Assembly: GCA_021295935.1 (NCBI GenBank)
Contig: JAGWBL010000005.1
Span: forward strand, 1-16,170
Direction: 5' to 3'
DNA length: 16,170 bases
Source: Pseudomonadales bacterium
Lineage (GTDB): Bacteria; Pseudomonadota; Gammaproteobacteria; Pseudomonadales; Azotimanducaceae
Part shown: positions 7,570-16,170 of the stretch, piece after piece
Position numbering within the stretch: the first letter of the stretch is position 1
Layout of the letters: each line of letters opens with the position of its first letter
Notes under the pieces: generated by a model
What the model saw: the letters and a program-made list of their open reading frames with translations, nothing else
Databases searched by the model: none
What the model was told of the DNA's origin: nothing
Made by a program: the position numbers and the translations under genes

Positions 7570-7726
7570 CGCCTGCGACAGTGCAGTGGCAGAAGACCCG
7601 CTGCCGGGAGTTTGGCTTGAGCTTCTGGTGGAACTGAGCGTTCACAAGAACGCGCTCGCGGCAACTGCCCGCGGGGCGTCTAGATGCCACATGTGATTCT
7701 GGACTGGGAGCCCCGCGAGACACCTC

Positions 7727-7732
7727 TATACT
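7727..7732 (+). promoter_or_regulatory. Possible -10 element of the thiD transcript
   Basis: TATACT differs from the TATAAT consensus at one base and lies 36 bases before TTG 7768. No convincing -35 hexamer sits 16-18 bases upstream. The rpoH-thiD gap also holds a hairpin (7638-7653, stem GCGTTC/GAACGC, loop ACAA) and the palindrome CACATGTG (7688-7695). No TPP riboswitch core motif is present here. Confidence 0.25.
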
Positions 7733-7767
7733 GATTGCCGCTCCTTCCCACACCGACGCGGCATCGA

Positions 7768-8592
7768 TTGGCCACTGCTGCTACTCGCAAGGTCGTGCTG
7801 GCCATTGGTGGCTCCGACACCAGTGCCGGTGCTGGCATTCAGGCAGACCTGAAGACCATTCACGCCCTTGGAGGCCACGCCCTGACCGTGGTTACCGCCA
7901 TCACCGCGCAGACTGGACTTGGCATTGACTCCATCCACGAACTGCCCGCAGGTGTCATCGCAAGCCAGATCAGGTCCGCCGCGAACGTCTCGAGGTGGGA
8001 TGCCGTGAAGATCGGAATGGTCGGATCCGTCGATGCCGTGCAGCGATTGGCCTGCGAACTTGGAGCTTTCGAGGGAGTGCCCATCGTGCTTGACCCTGTG
8101 TTGCAAGCATCGGACGGCACCGCTTTGCTCGACGACCGTGCTGTTCACCACCTGCTGACGGAGTTGGCGCCGATTGCGACCATCCTCACTCCCAACGCTG
8201 TCGAGGCCGAAGCGCTCACCGGAGTCCGGATCGACGACTTGGCTGATGCCCGTGTTGCGGCGACGAGCTTGATCGAGCGAGGATGCAAGAATGTGCTTCT
8301 CAAGGGTGGACACATCAGGGGTGCGGAAGGAACGGACGTTCTGGTGACCGCCAGCGGCACCGAGAGGCTCCAGGCGCCGGCGCTGCACAGCCCGACTGCA
8401 CACGGGTCGGGGTGTGCACTCGCGTCAGCCATCGCTTGCGCCATGGCGCATGGCAAGTCCGTTCGCGAAGCTGCCCTTGACGGAAGGTGCTACATCAGGT
8501 CCCTGCTCGAGCGTTCGCGCGCCTTGTCCCCCGGCTCCGGACTGCTGGATCACTTCACACGCGCACCACCAGCGCACGATGAGTCCGAATGA
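7768..8592 (+). CDS. thiD: Hydroxymethylpyrimidine/phosphomethylpyrimidine kinase
   Basis: Ribokinase-like enzyme that phosphorylates HMP-P to HMP-PP (and usually HMP to HMP-P) for thiamine synthesis. Motifs: LAIGGSDTSAGAGIQADLKT near the N-terminus, DPVLQASDG in the middle, LTPNAVEAEALTG, LLKGGH, and the anion-hole/catalytic HGSGCALASAIA near residues 212-223 with the expected GSGC. From TTG 7768 it has 274 residues (E. coli ThiD has 266). TTG 7735 would add 11 residues, but it lies almost on a possible -10 element and adds nothing conserved. The start remains uncertain. The ATGA overlap with thiE (8589-8592) indicates coupling. Confidence 0.94.
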   Translation: MATAATRKVVLAIGGSDTSAGAGIQADLKTIHALGGHALTVVTAITAQTGLGIDSIHELPAGVIASQIRSAANVSRWDAVKIGMVGSVDAVQRLACELGAFEGVPIVLDPVLQASDGTALLDDRAVHHLLTELAPIATILTPNAVEAEALTGVRIDDLADARVAATSLIERGCKNVLLKGGHIRGAEGTDVLVTASGTERLQAPALHSPTAHGSGCALASAIACAMAHGKSVREAALDGRCYIRSLLERSRALSPGSGLLDHFTRAPPAHDESE

Positions 8593-9230
8593 AGGCGATC
8601 CCGCGCTTTCACGTCATCACGGACGAGCAACTTCAGCGCAGGTGGACTCACGTCCAGATCGCCAGGTTCGCCATCGAGGGCGGGGCTCACGCCATACAGT
8701 ACCGGGAGAAGCGGCAGCTTGGCCAGTTCGAGGTTCTCGAAACGGCGACTCTCGTGGCAGCGGAATGCAGGAAAGCGGACATCCCACTCATCGTCAATGA
8801 CCATGCCGAAGTCGCTGGCGCGGTAGGAGCTGCCGGCGTGCACCTCGGTCGCGAAGACACGAGCCCTCGAGTGGCTCACAATCGACGACCGGAGCTCGTG
8901 ATCGGATCCACCGTCAATTCACTTGAGGAAGCCCAAGCCATGTCTGACATGCCCACGGACTACCTCGGCGCCGGTCCGGTGTACGGAACGCAATCCAAGG
9001 CGCGTCCAGCACCCGCCCTTGGACTGCACGACCTGGCGCAGATCTGTCGCAGGTCGAACGCGCCTGTCATCGCCATTGGAGGCATTCAGCCCGAGCACGT
9101 CCCAGATGTGATCCAAGCGGGCGCATGGGGATTCGCCGTGCTCGGAGGTGTCGCATGCGCATCCGATCCGGCCAGTGCAACCAGGGCGTATTCCGATGCG
9201 CTTCGGGAAGCGCTCGCTAGAGGCAGATGA
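8589..9230 (+). CDS. thiE: Thiamine-phosphate synthase
   Basis: TIM-barrel enzyme that condenses HMP-PP with thiazole phosphate to thiamine phosphate. The pyrophosphate and substrate motifs are visible: QYREK (37-41), PLIVNDHAEVA (66-76, with the N-D of the usual NDR motif), GVHLGRED (83-90), IGSTVNSLEEA (105-115), DYLGAGPVYGTQSK (124-137) and IAIGGI (161-166). Length is 213 residues, typical. It sits between thiD and a second ThiE-family gene, with ATGA overlaps on both sides, so the three are surely one transcription unit. Confidence 0.94.
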   Translation: MKAIPRFHVITDEQLQRRWTHVQIARFAIEGGAHAIQYREKRQLGQFEVLETATLVAAECRKADIPLIVNDHAEVAGAVGAAGVHLGREDTSPRVAHNRRPELVIGSTVNSLEEAQAMSDMPTDYLGAGPVYGTQSKARPAPALGLHDLAQICRRSNAPVIAIGGIQPEHVPDVIQAGAWGFAVLGGVACASDPASATRAYSDALREALARGR

Positions 9231-9895
9231 ACTCGCCCGATTGGCACGCACCCCTGCTGGTGGTTGTCGCAGATGCGACGAGCGCGAGGCACGAGGGAGA
9301 GTGGATCGCAACGACAGTCCGTGTCGCTCGAGCGGCTGCCGGATCCAACGTGGTCGTTCAGGTGCGTGTCAAGAGCCTCCCGCATGATCGCCAAGCGACG
9401 CTGGCAAGAGCAGTGCAGGAACGCATCGCGGGGTCCGTTCCCCTCTACTTGAACGGCGAAATCTCGATCGGCATGGATCTCGAGTACGACGGCATCCACC
9501 TTCCGGAGCAAGCCACGGCAGTCTTGGCAGCGCCTCCTCCCTTGCCTGCCACCGTCGCCGCCCACTCCATCAATGCGGTTCGGCGTGCGGAAGCGGTTGG
9601 CGCGTCGGCAGCGATTGTCTCCTCGGTGTTCGAGCCGAGCTGGAAGAGAGCAAACCCGCTAGGAACCGCGGCGCTCGCCAAGATCGTCGAAGAGGCGTCG
9701 ATCCCGGTCATTGCGTTGGGAGGCATCGGGCCGCAGGAAGTGGCGCACTGCCTGCAAGCGGGAGCATCGGGTGTGGCGGTGCATTCCGGCATCATGCGCA
9801 GCAAAGACCCCGTTCGATCGCTTGAGCTCTACTTGGGCGCCTTGAAACAAGCGACCGGGAACGGCGCGAAGACCGGGTGCGAGAGTGGCAGTTGA
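9227..9895 (+). CDS. TenI-like ThiE-family protein
   Basis: Second TIM-barrel protein of the ThiE/TenI family, 222 residues, diverged from the ThiE next to it. It keeps a Q-x-R-x-K pattern (45-49), GIHLPE (89-94), AHSINAVRRAEA (112-123), VFEPSWK, and IPVIALGGIGPQEV. The NDR motif of true ThiE is replaced by LNGEIS, which resembles the MNGRVD of Bacillus TenI. TenI is a thiazole tautomerase that helps make the aromatic thiazole carboxylate. In my by-eye alignment the position of the TenI catalytic His122 is Ser133 here, so tautomerase activity is not assured. No thiG, thiS or thiO lies in the window. Alternatives are a non-catalytic paralog or a second thiamine-phosphate synthase. Confidence 0.8.
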   Translation: MNSPDWHAPLLVVVADATSARHEGEWIATTVRVARAAAGSNVVVQVRVKSLPHDRQATLARAVQERIAGSVPLYLNGEISIGMDLEYDGIHLPEQATAVLAAPPPLPATVAAHSINAVRRAEAVGASAAIVSSVFEPSWKRANPLGTAALAKIVEEASIPVIALGGIGPQEVAHCLQAGASGVAVHSGIMRSKDPVRSLELYLGALKQATGNGAKTGCESGS

Positions 9896-9899
9896 GGTT

Positions 9900-9923
9900 A
9901 GGATGTTCGCTCTGTTCCATCCT
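9900..9923 (+). repeat. Inverted repeat between the thi genes and the transporter
   Basis: AGGATG (9900-9905) and CATCCT (9918-9923) form a 6-bp stem with a 12-base loop in the 42-base gap. No T-run follows. It could slow but probably not stop transcription into the binding-protein gene. Confidence 0.25.
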
Positions 9924-9937
9924 CGCCGGGAAATCCC

Positions 9938-11686
9938 ATGAAGAGCCCTCTCACCCGCTTCGGTTGGGTCGCCGTTGCCTCAACTGTTCTGGTCGTGGCG
10001 GGCTGTGGCCCCTCCGAGGGCACGGGGTCTGACGGTTCGGCGCAGCAGGAAGGCGACAAGACGCTGAAGATCCTGTACTGGCAAGCGCCGTCGACACTCA
10101 ACCCCTACCTTTCTGGCGGCACCAAGGACATCGACGCTGCCTCCCTGGTGTTGGAGCCGCTGGCTCAGTACAACGAGCGTGCGGAGATGCTGCCGCTTCT
10201 CGCTGAGGAGATCCCCACACTGAAGAACGGCGGCATTGCGGAGGATCTGCGATCGATAACCTGGAAACTCAAACCCGGCATCGAGTTTTCCGACGGGACG
10301 CCCTTAACCGCGGAGCATGTGGAGTTCACCGGCAACTACTGCCTGAACCCTCAAATGGGGTGCAACTCCGCTGCTTCCTTCGAGCACGTCGAAGGATTCG
10401 AGGTCGGCGAGGACAGCTTGACCATCACGGTGAAGTTCAGCGAGCCGAAGGGGTTTCCCTACGGTCCCTTCGTGGGTTCGACGGCGCCCATCCTCAACAA
10501 GTACCAGTTCGAGAATTGCACGGGCTTGCGCGCACAGGAGTGCAGCGAACAGAATTTTGCGCCAATCGGCACCGGTCCGTTCACGGTGGCGAACTTCCGG
10601 GCGAAGGACGTCATCACATACAGAAGAAACGAGAACTTCCGGCATGAAGGCAAGCCGTTCTTTGATCGCGTGATCTTCAAGGGTGGCGGCGAAGCGGCCT
10701 CCGCCGCCCGCGCCGTGCTGGAGACCGGCGAGTTCGACTACGCATGGAACCTGCAGATAGAGCCCGAGATTCTTGCCCAGATGGAACGGGCGGGCAAGGG
10801 AAGGGTCCGTGCCGGCTTCGGATCCCAGGTGGAACGCCTGATTGTGAACCTGACCAACGACGATCCGGCGCTCAAGGACGAACGCTCCCTGTACAAGGGA
10901 GGAGAGAATGCACACCCGTTCCTGAGCGATCACTCGGTGAGGAAAGCGCTGTCGATCGCCATCGACCGCAACGTCCTGGTGGAAGCGGGCTACGGTCTTG
11001 CGGGCAAACCCTCGTGCAATCTCATCCCTGCGCCGAGCTACTACGCCTCGGAAGCCAACGAGTCTTGCAAGGTCCAGCAAATCGATGAAGCCAATCGCAT
11101 ACTGGACGAGGCTGGATGGCTGATGGGCGAGGACGGTGTCCGCGTCAAGAACGGCGTTCGGCTCTCAATCCTCTACCAGACCTCAACCAACAGCGTTCGT
11201 CAAGGCACTCAGGCGTTGATCAAGCAGATGTGGCAGAGGATCGGCGTGGAGACCGAACTCCGGAACGTCGACGGCGCAGTGTTCTTCGGTTCCGATCCTG
11301 CCAGCCCCGACACTTTCCAGAAGTGTTTCGCCGACATCCAGATGTACACCAACAACTTTGTCGGCACGGATCCCGGGGCTTACGTTGCTGGCTGGACCTG
11401 CAAGGAGATACCCGGGCCGGACAACCAGTGGGTCGGAACGAACGATTCCCGTGCCTGCGATCCCGAGTACGACGCCAAGGTGCCGATCATGCAGCAAGAA
11501 GCCAACCGGGAAGAACGAATCCGGCTGGCGAAGGAGCTCAACGACTACGTCGTGCAGGACTATTGGGAGATACCTCTGATCCACCGAGCGACTACCTCTG
11601 CCATCGCCAATTCGGTGCAGGGCCCGACCGTGAATCCCTGGGACGCCGAACTCTGGAACATCGCGGACTGGATCAGGACCGAGTAG
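9938..11686 (+). CDS. ABC importer solute-binding lipoprotein (SBP_bac_5)
   Basis: Extracytoplasmic binding protein of the DppA/OppA family (582 residues), which feeds peptides, nickel or other small solutes to a Dpp/Opp-type ABC importer. The signal peptide ends in a lipobox, VVAGC, with lipid-anchor Cys at residue 23 followed by Gly. Family features: LNPYLSGG (54-61), the WKLKPGIEFSDGTPLTAEHV block (109-128), GTGPFTV (211-217), FLSDHSVRKALSIAIDR (328-344) and EANRILDEAGW (384-394). Nine other cysteines occur in the mature part (135, 142, 194, 202, 360, 377, 463, 488, 507), an unusually high number that suggests disulfide bonds. The ligand cannot be read from sequence. It follows the TenI-like gene by 42 bases on the same strand. 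Confidence 0.93.
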   Translation: MKSPLTRFGWVAVASTVLVVAGCGPSEGTGSDGSAQQEGDKTLKILYWQAPSTLNPYLSGGTKDIDAASLVLEPLAQYNERAEMLPLLAEEIPTLKNGGIAEDLRSITWKLKPGIEFSDGTPLTAEHVEFTGNYCLNPQMGCNSAASFEHVEGFEVGEDSLTITVKFSEPKGFPYGPFVGSTAPILNKYQFENCTGLRAQECSEQNFAPIGTGPFTVANFRAKDVITYRRNENFRHEGKPFFDRVIFKGGGEAASAARAVLETGEFDYAWNLQIEPEILAQMERAGKGRVRAGFGSQVERLIVNLTNDDPALKDERSLYKGGENAHPFLSDHSVRKALSIAIDRNVLVEAGYGLAGKPSCNLIPAPSYYASEANESCKVQQIDEANRILDEAGWLMGEDGVRVKNGVRLSILYQTSTNSVRQGTQALIKQMWQRIGVETELRNVDGAVFFGSDPASPDTFQKCFADIQMYTNNFVGTDPGAYVAGWTCKEIPGPDNQWVGTNDSRACDPEYDAKVPIMQQEANREERIRLAKELNDYVVQDYWEIPLIHRATTSAIANSVQGPTVNPWDAELWNIADWIRTE

Positions 11687-11710
11687 CCGGAACAGCGAAG
11701 CGACGCTCTC

Positions 11711-12724
11711 GTGCTCAACTACCTCGGCAAGCGGCTGTTCTTTGCGGTTCCCACGCTGATCTTCATCAGCTTCGTGCTGTAAGCACTGCTGGATCTGGCA
11801 CCGAACGACCCCACAGGGAATCTGCCGCTAACGATTCCTCCCGAAGTTCGGGAGGAGATTCGCCAGTCGCTCGGTCTCGATCGACCGTTCCACCAACGGT
11901 ACTTGCGGTGGATGGAGCAGTTCTTCGTCAATGAACCGTTGAACTTCATCGAGGAGGTCACCGGACTGCAGATCGGCGATTCGAGTTCCAGGCTGCGTGT
12001 GCGTTCGTGGGACACACGCAGTCCGGTGGTGGACCTGATCGTCGAGCGACTGCCGCAAACCCTCTGGGTCGTAGGGCTGTCTTACGTGGTGGGAATCTTC
12101 GTGGCATTGCCCATCGGGATCCTTTCCGCCTACAAGCAGTACAGCTGGTTCGACCAGATCGGGACGTTCGTCTCGATGGTGGGGTTCTCCGTTCCGACAT
12201 TCTTCACGGGGCTTGTCGCGATCATCTTCTTCAGCGTGATGCTGTCGTGGTTGCCGTCGATTTACGACACGACGCACGAAGTCACGGGTCTCGGCAGCTT
12301 CTGGGTGCAGATGAAGCAGATCGCCATGCCGGTGCTCGTGCTGGCGTTCTACAACGCCGCGCAACTAAGCCGATTCATGCGGTCCTCGATGCTGGAGAAC
12401 CTGAACCTCGATTACGTGCGCACGGCGCGAGCGAAGGGACTCCGTGAGCGGGCGGTGATCTTCCTTCACATCCTCCGGAACAGTCTCATTCCGGTCGTGA
12501 CCATGATCGCACTCGGCGTCCCCACGATCTTCAGCGGAGCGATCATCACCGAGCAGATCTTCCGCGTCAACGGCCTCGGGCAGTTGCTCATCATCGCCAT
12601 CCAGGGCGCCGACATCCCACTGGTGCAAACGCTCACCTTCCTGTTCGCCATCCTGATCGTCCTGTTCAACCTCATCGCCGACTTGCTCTACGCGGCGCTG
12701 GATCCGCGCATCAAGTTCACCTGA
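11711..12724 (+). pseudogene. DppB-type ABC permease with in-frame TAA
   Basis: Membrane subunit of the Dpp/Opp importer. The frame from GTG 11711 begins LNYLGKRLFFAVPTLIF, the normal DppB N-terminus, but codon 24 is TAA (11780-11782), inside the first membrane helix. The frame then continues ALLDLAPNDP, exactly where DppB relatives read on, with no shift. After that come the periplasmic segment (PEVREEIRQSLGLDRPF), helices, and the permease coupling motif around DYVRTARAKGLRERAVIFLH. The end PRIKFT is family-like. Only one codon is damaged. Reinitiation at TTG 11903 or ATG 11912 would give about 270 residues without helix 1. It could be a recent nonsense mutation, a sequencing error, or a rare readthrough; TAA is used as a true stop by the next gene. 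Confidence 0.8.
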
Positions 12725-12725
12725 C

Positions 12726-13661
12726 ATGGAAGATTCCCTCGTCGTGGACGACACCAACCCGCGAACGCTTCTCCACTCCGGGGACCCGCTATCGCCATGG
12801 ATGATCGTCTGGACGGCGTTCCGCAACCACAAGGGAGCGCTGGTGGGCGCCGGTGTGTTCACCGTGATCGTGCTCGCGGTACTGGTCGGCCCGTTCGTCT
12901 ACACCGTCGATCCACAGCACCTGGACATCACCCAGAAGAACCTGGGCGTGTCGTTCCAACATCCGCTGGGAACCGACAACCTCGGCAGGGACATGCTTGC
13001 GCAGGTTCTCTCCGGTGGACTGATCGCCCTGTCGGTGGGATTCACCGCCATGGTGCTCTCGCTGGTCGTTGGAACCGCCATCGGCGTGCTCGCTGGGTAC
13101 TTCCGCTACTTCGACGGCCCGCTCATGCGGCTGACAGACCTGTTCCTGGCGCTCCCGCTGCTCCCGCTGCTCCTGGTCATCATCATGTTGTTCCGGGACA
13201 CGCTCCGAGCGGCGTTCGGACCCGAGGCGGGGATATTCATGCTGATCGTGTTCGTGATCGGCATCACGAGCTGGATGCAGACTGCTCGCATCGTGCGTGG
13301 AGAGACTCTCGCCATCAAGGAGCGGGAATTCGTCCGTGCAGCGCAGAGTGTCGGAACTCCACAACTGAGCATCGTGATTCGGCACATCCTGCCGAACATC
13401 CTGAGCCCGATCATGGTGTCGGCCACGCTGGGCATCGCCAATGCGATCATCACGGAGTCCACCCTGTCGTTCCTGGGGCTGGGATTTCCGCCGGACTTCC
13501 CGACCTGGGGACGCTTGCTCTACGACGGAGCCAACTTCATCACGATCACCCCGGCTCGGGTGATTTGGCCGGGACTGGCCATCTCCCTCACCGTGCTCAG
13601 CGTGAATTTCATGGGAGACGCACTGCGAGACGCGATCGATCCGCGCGTTCGAACTCAATAA
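12726..13661 (+). CDS. DppC-type ABC transporter permease
   Basis: Second inner-membrane subunit of the importer, 311 residues. Features: a cytoplasmic N-terminus, first helix around residues 40-60 (LVGAGVFTVIVLAVLVGPFVY), the DppC signature HPLGTDNLGRDMLAQVLSG, further helices, and the EAA coupling loop EFVRAAQSVGTPQLSIVIRH that contacts the ATPase. The C-terminal LSFLGLGFPPDFPTWG and FMGDALRDAIDPR are classic for this family. ATG 12726 is one base after the upstream permease stop. The stop is TAA. Normally dppD and dppF ATPase genes follow; none is seen here before thiC. Confidence 0.95.
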   Translation: MEDSLVVDDTNPRTLLHSGDPLSPWMIVWTAFRNHKGALVGAGVFTVIVLAVLVGPFVYTVDPQHLDITQKNLGVSFQHPLGTDNLGRDMLAQVLSGGLIALSVGFTAMVLSLVVGTAIGVLAGYFRYFDGPLMRLTDLFLALPLLPLLLVIIMLFRDTLRAAFGPEAGIFMLIVFVIGITSWMQTARIVRGETLAIKEREFVRAAQSVGTPQLSIVIRHILPNILSPIMVSATLGIANAIITESTLSFLGLGFPPDFPTWGRLLYDGANFITITPARVIWPGLAISLTVLSVNFMGDALRDAIDPRVRTQ

Positions 13662-14205
13662 CCTCAACCAGCGATTTCCGAAACGACAACACGCCGCTCA
13701 GCGCCTCGTGCCTGCTGAACGCCCCGCATGACGCCACTCCGCAAGGAAATCCGTTTGAGCCCCATGTCCTCCAGGCAAGCCCGCGGGAACGGCGGAATTG
13801 CGCTCAAGCCCAAAGGCTGGCGAAAAGCAGGCTGTCGCCAGCAGATCTCGGACACTCCGCGGACGAAGTCATGGCGGAATTGATCGCCGATATCGCCGAC
13901 TGGGACGCGAGCGTCCACTCTCTGAGGCATGACACTTGTCTTGGGCTTCCATGCTCGGGGTTCGTCGGCAAGGGTCGATGGCATCTGCCGCGCAGTCTTG
14001 AACTCCGTTCCGCCAAGGCGTAGCGTCGTTCTGCCGATCGTGTGTCGTGCGAACGCCAGGCCGCCGTCGGGCACAGCCAACGTGAACTCAGCTTCGACGG
14101 TTCCGTCCCATTCGCCCACGAACTCGGGCTCATTCCGTCGTTCCAGCACAGATTCGGGGTGTGGCTTTGCGGAGGAGAGCTGGAGAACCCGCAGACCGTA
14201 TACTT
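13662..14205. other. Stretch without a confident gene
   Basis: About 540 bases between the permease and the TPP riboswitch. Several open frames exist on both strands, the longest convincing-looking being on the minus strand from GTG 14149 to 13664 (161 residues, with EFVGEWDGTVEAEF near its start). It has no ribosome binding site and no family I recognise, and its C-terminal half is low in protein character. A plus-strand frame ending at 14023 contains a helical-looking stretch (ADEVMAELIADIADWDASV), but it is only the tail of an open frame that runs out of register with the permease. The region may be gene debris. No ATPase Walker motif is seen in any frame. Confidence 0.5.
13816..13842 (+). 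repeat. Perfect 8-bp inverted repeat after the transporter
   Basis: GCTGGCGA (13816-13823) and TCGCCAGC (13835-13842) flank an 11-base loop, 155 bases after the permease stop. No T-run follows. It may be a factor-dependent termination or processing structure. A second short palindrome, GGACGC-GA-GCGTCC, lies at 13903-13916. Confidence 0.35.
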
Positions 14206-14209
14206 CAGG

Positions 14210-16170
<1,961 letters not shown>

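Noticed and set aside
7560..7767. TPP riboswitch upstream of thiD
   Set aside because: No TGAGA core followed by a GAACCTGA-like block is present in the rpoH-thiD gap.
12797..14023. Plus-strand open frame of 408 codons over the second permease
   Set aside because: It runs out of frame with the DppC-type permease, whose motifs are complete. The His/Arg/Gly-rich translation is a frame shadow; only its tail beyond 13661 is free of a gene and it has no start of its own.
13664..14149. Minus-strand 161-codon frame as a hypothetical gene
   Set aside because: The first half looks somewhat protein-like, but there is no ribosome binding site, the frame is closed a short way upstream near the riboswitch, and no family is recognised. 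Kept only as a note in the gap entry.

Overview
The window looks like chromosome of a GC-rich gammaproteobacterium (by eye a little above 60% GC). The gene order yqgE, ruvX, yggS, proC, yggT, metX, metW, DUF4426, rdgB is a gammaproteobacterial housekeeping series. trmB, rpoH, a CIRCE element and thiamine genes fit the same assignment. I cannot name a genus. GTG and TTG starts are common and most genes overlap or nearly abut.

Layout: (1) 1-5858, plus strand: the 3' part of yqgE, a single frame joining RuvX to YggS, proC, yggT, metX, metW, a DUF4426 gene and rdgB, apparently one or two long transcripts with many ATGA/GTGA overlaps. (2) 5885-7497, minus strand: rpoH then trmB, converging on rdgB. 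A CIRCE operator and a candidate sigma-E-type promoter precede rpoH. (3) 7768-9895, plus strand: thiD, thiE and a TenI-like ThiE-family gene. (4) 9938-13661, plus strand: a Dpp/Opp-type ABC importer with a lipoprotein binding protein and two permeases. The first permease carries an in-frame TAA in its first membrane helix, and no ATPase gene is present. (5) 13662-14205: about 540 bases with no confident gene. (6) 14210-16170: a TPP riboswitch and thiC, which runs off the window end.

How the genes work together: regions 3 and 6 are two pieces of thiamine synthesis. ThiC makes HMP-P, ThiD phosphorylates it to HMP-PP, and ThiE joins HMP-PP to the thiazole phosphate, with TenI possibly acting on the thiazole. 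An importer lies between these pieces. Region 1 combines methionine synthesis (metX, metW), proline synthesis (proC), PLP homeostasis (YggS) and nucleotide-pool cleaning (RdgB). Region 2 couples the heat-shock sigma factor to a tRNA methyltransferase.

Most worth a second look: the RuvX-YggS fusion with a degenerate RuvX half; HrcA/CIRCE control of rpoH overlapping a sigma-E-like promoter; the nonsense codon in the permease; and the Dpp-type importer without ATPases inside a thiamine locus. I see no CRISPR array, tRNA, rRNA, insertion sequence or clearly novel defence-type system.
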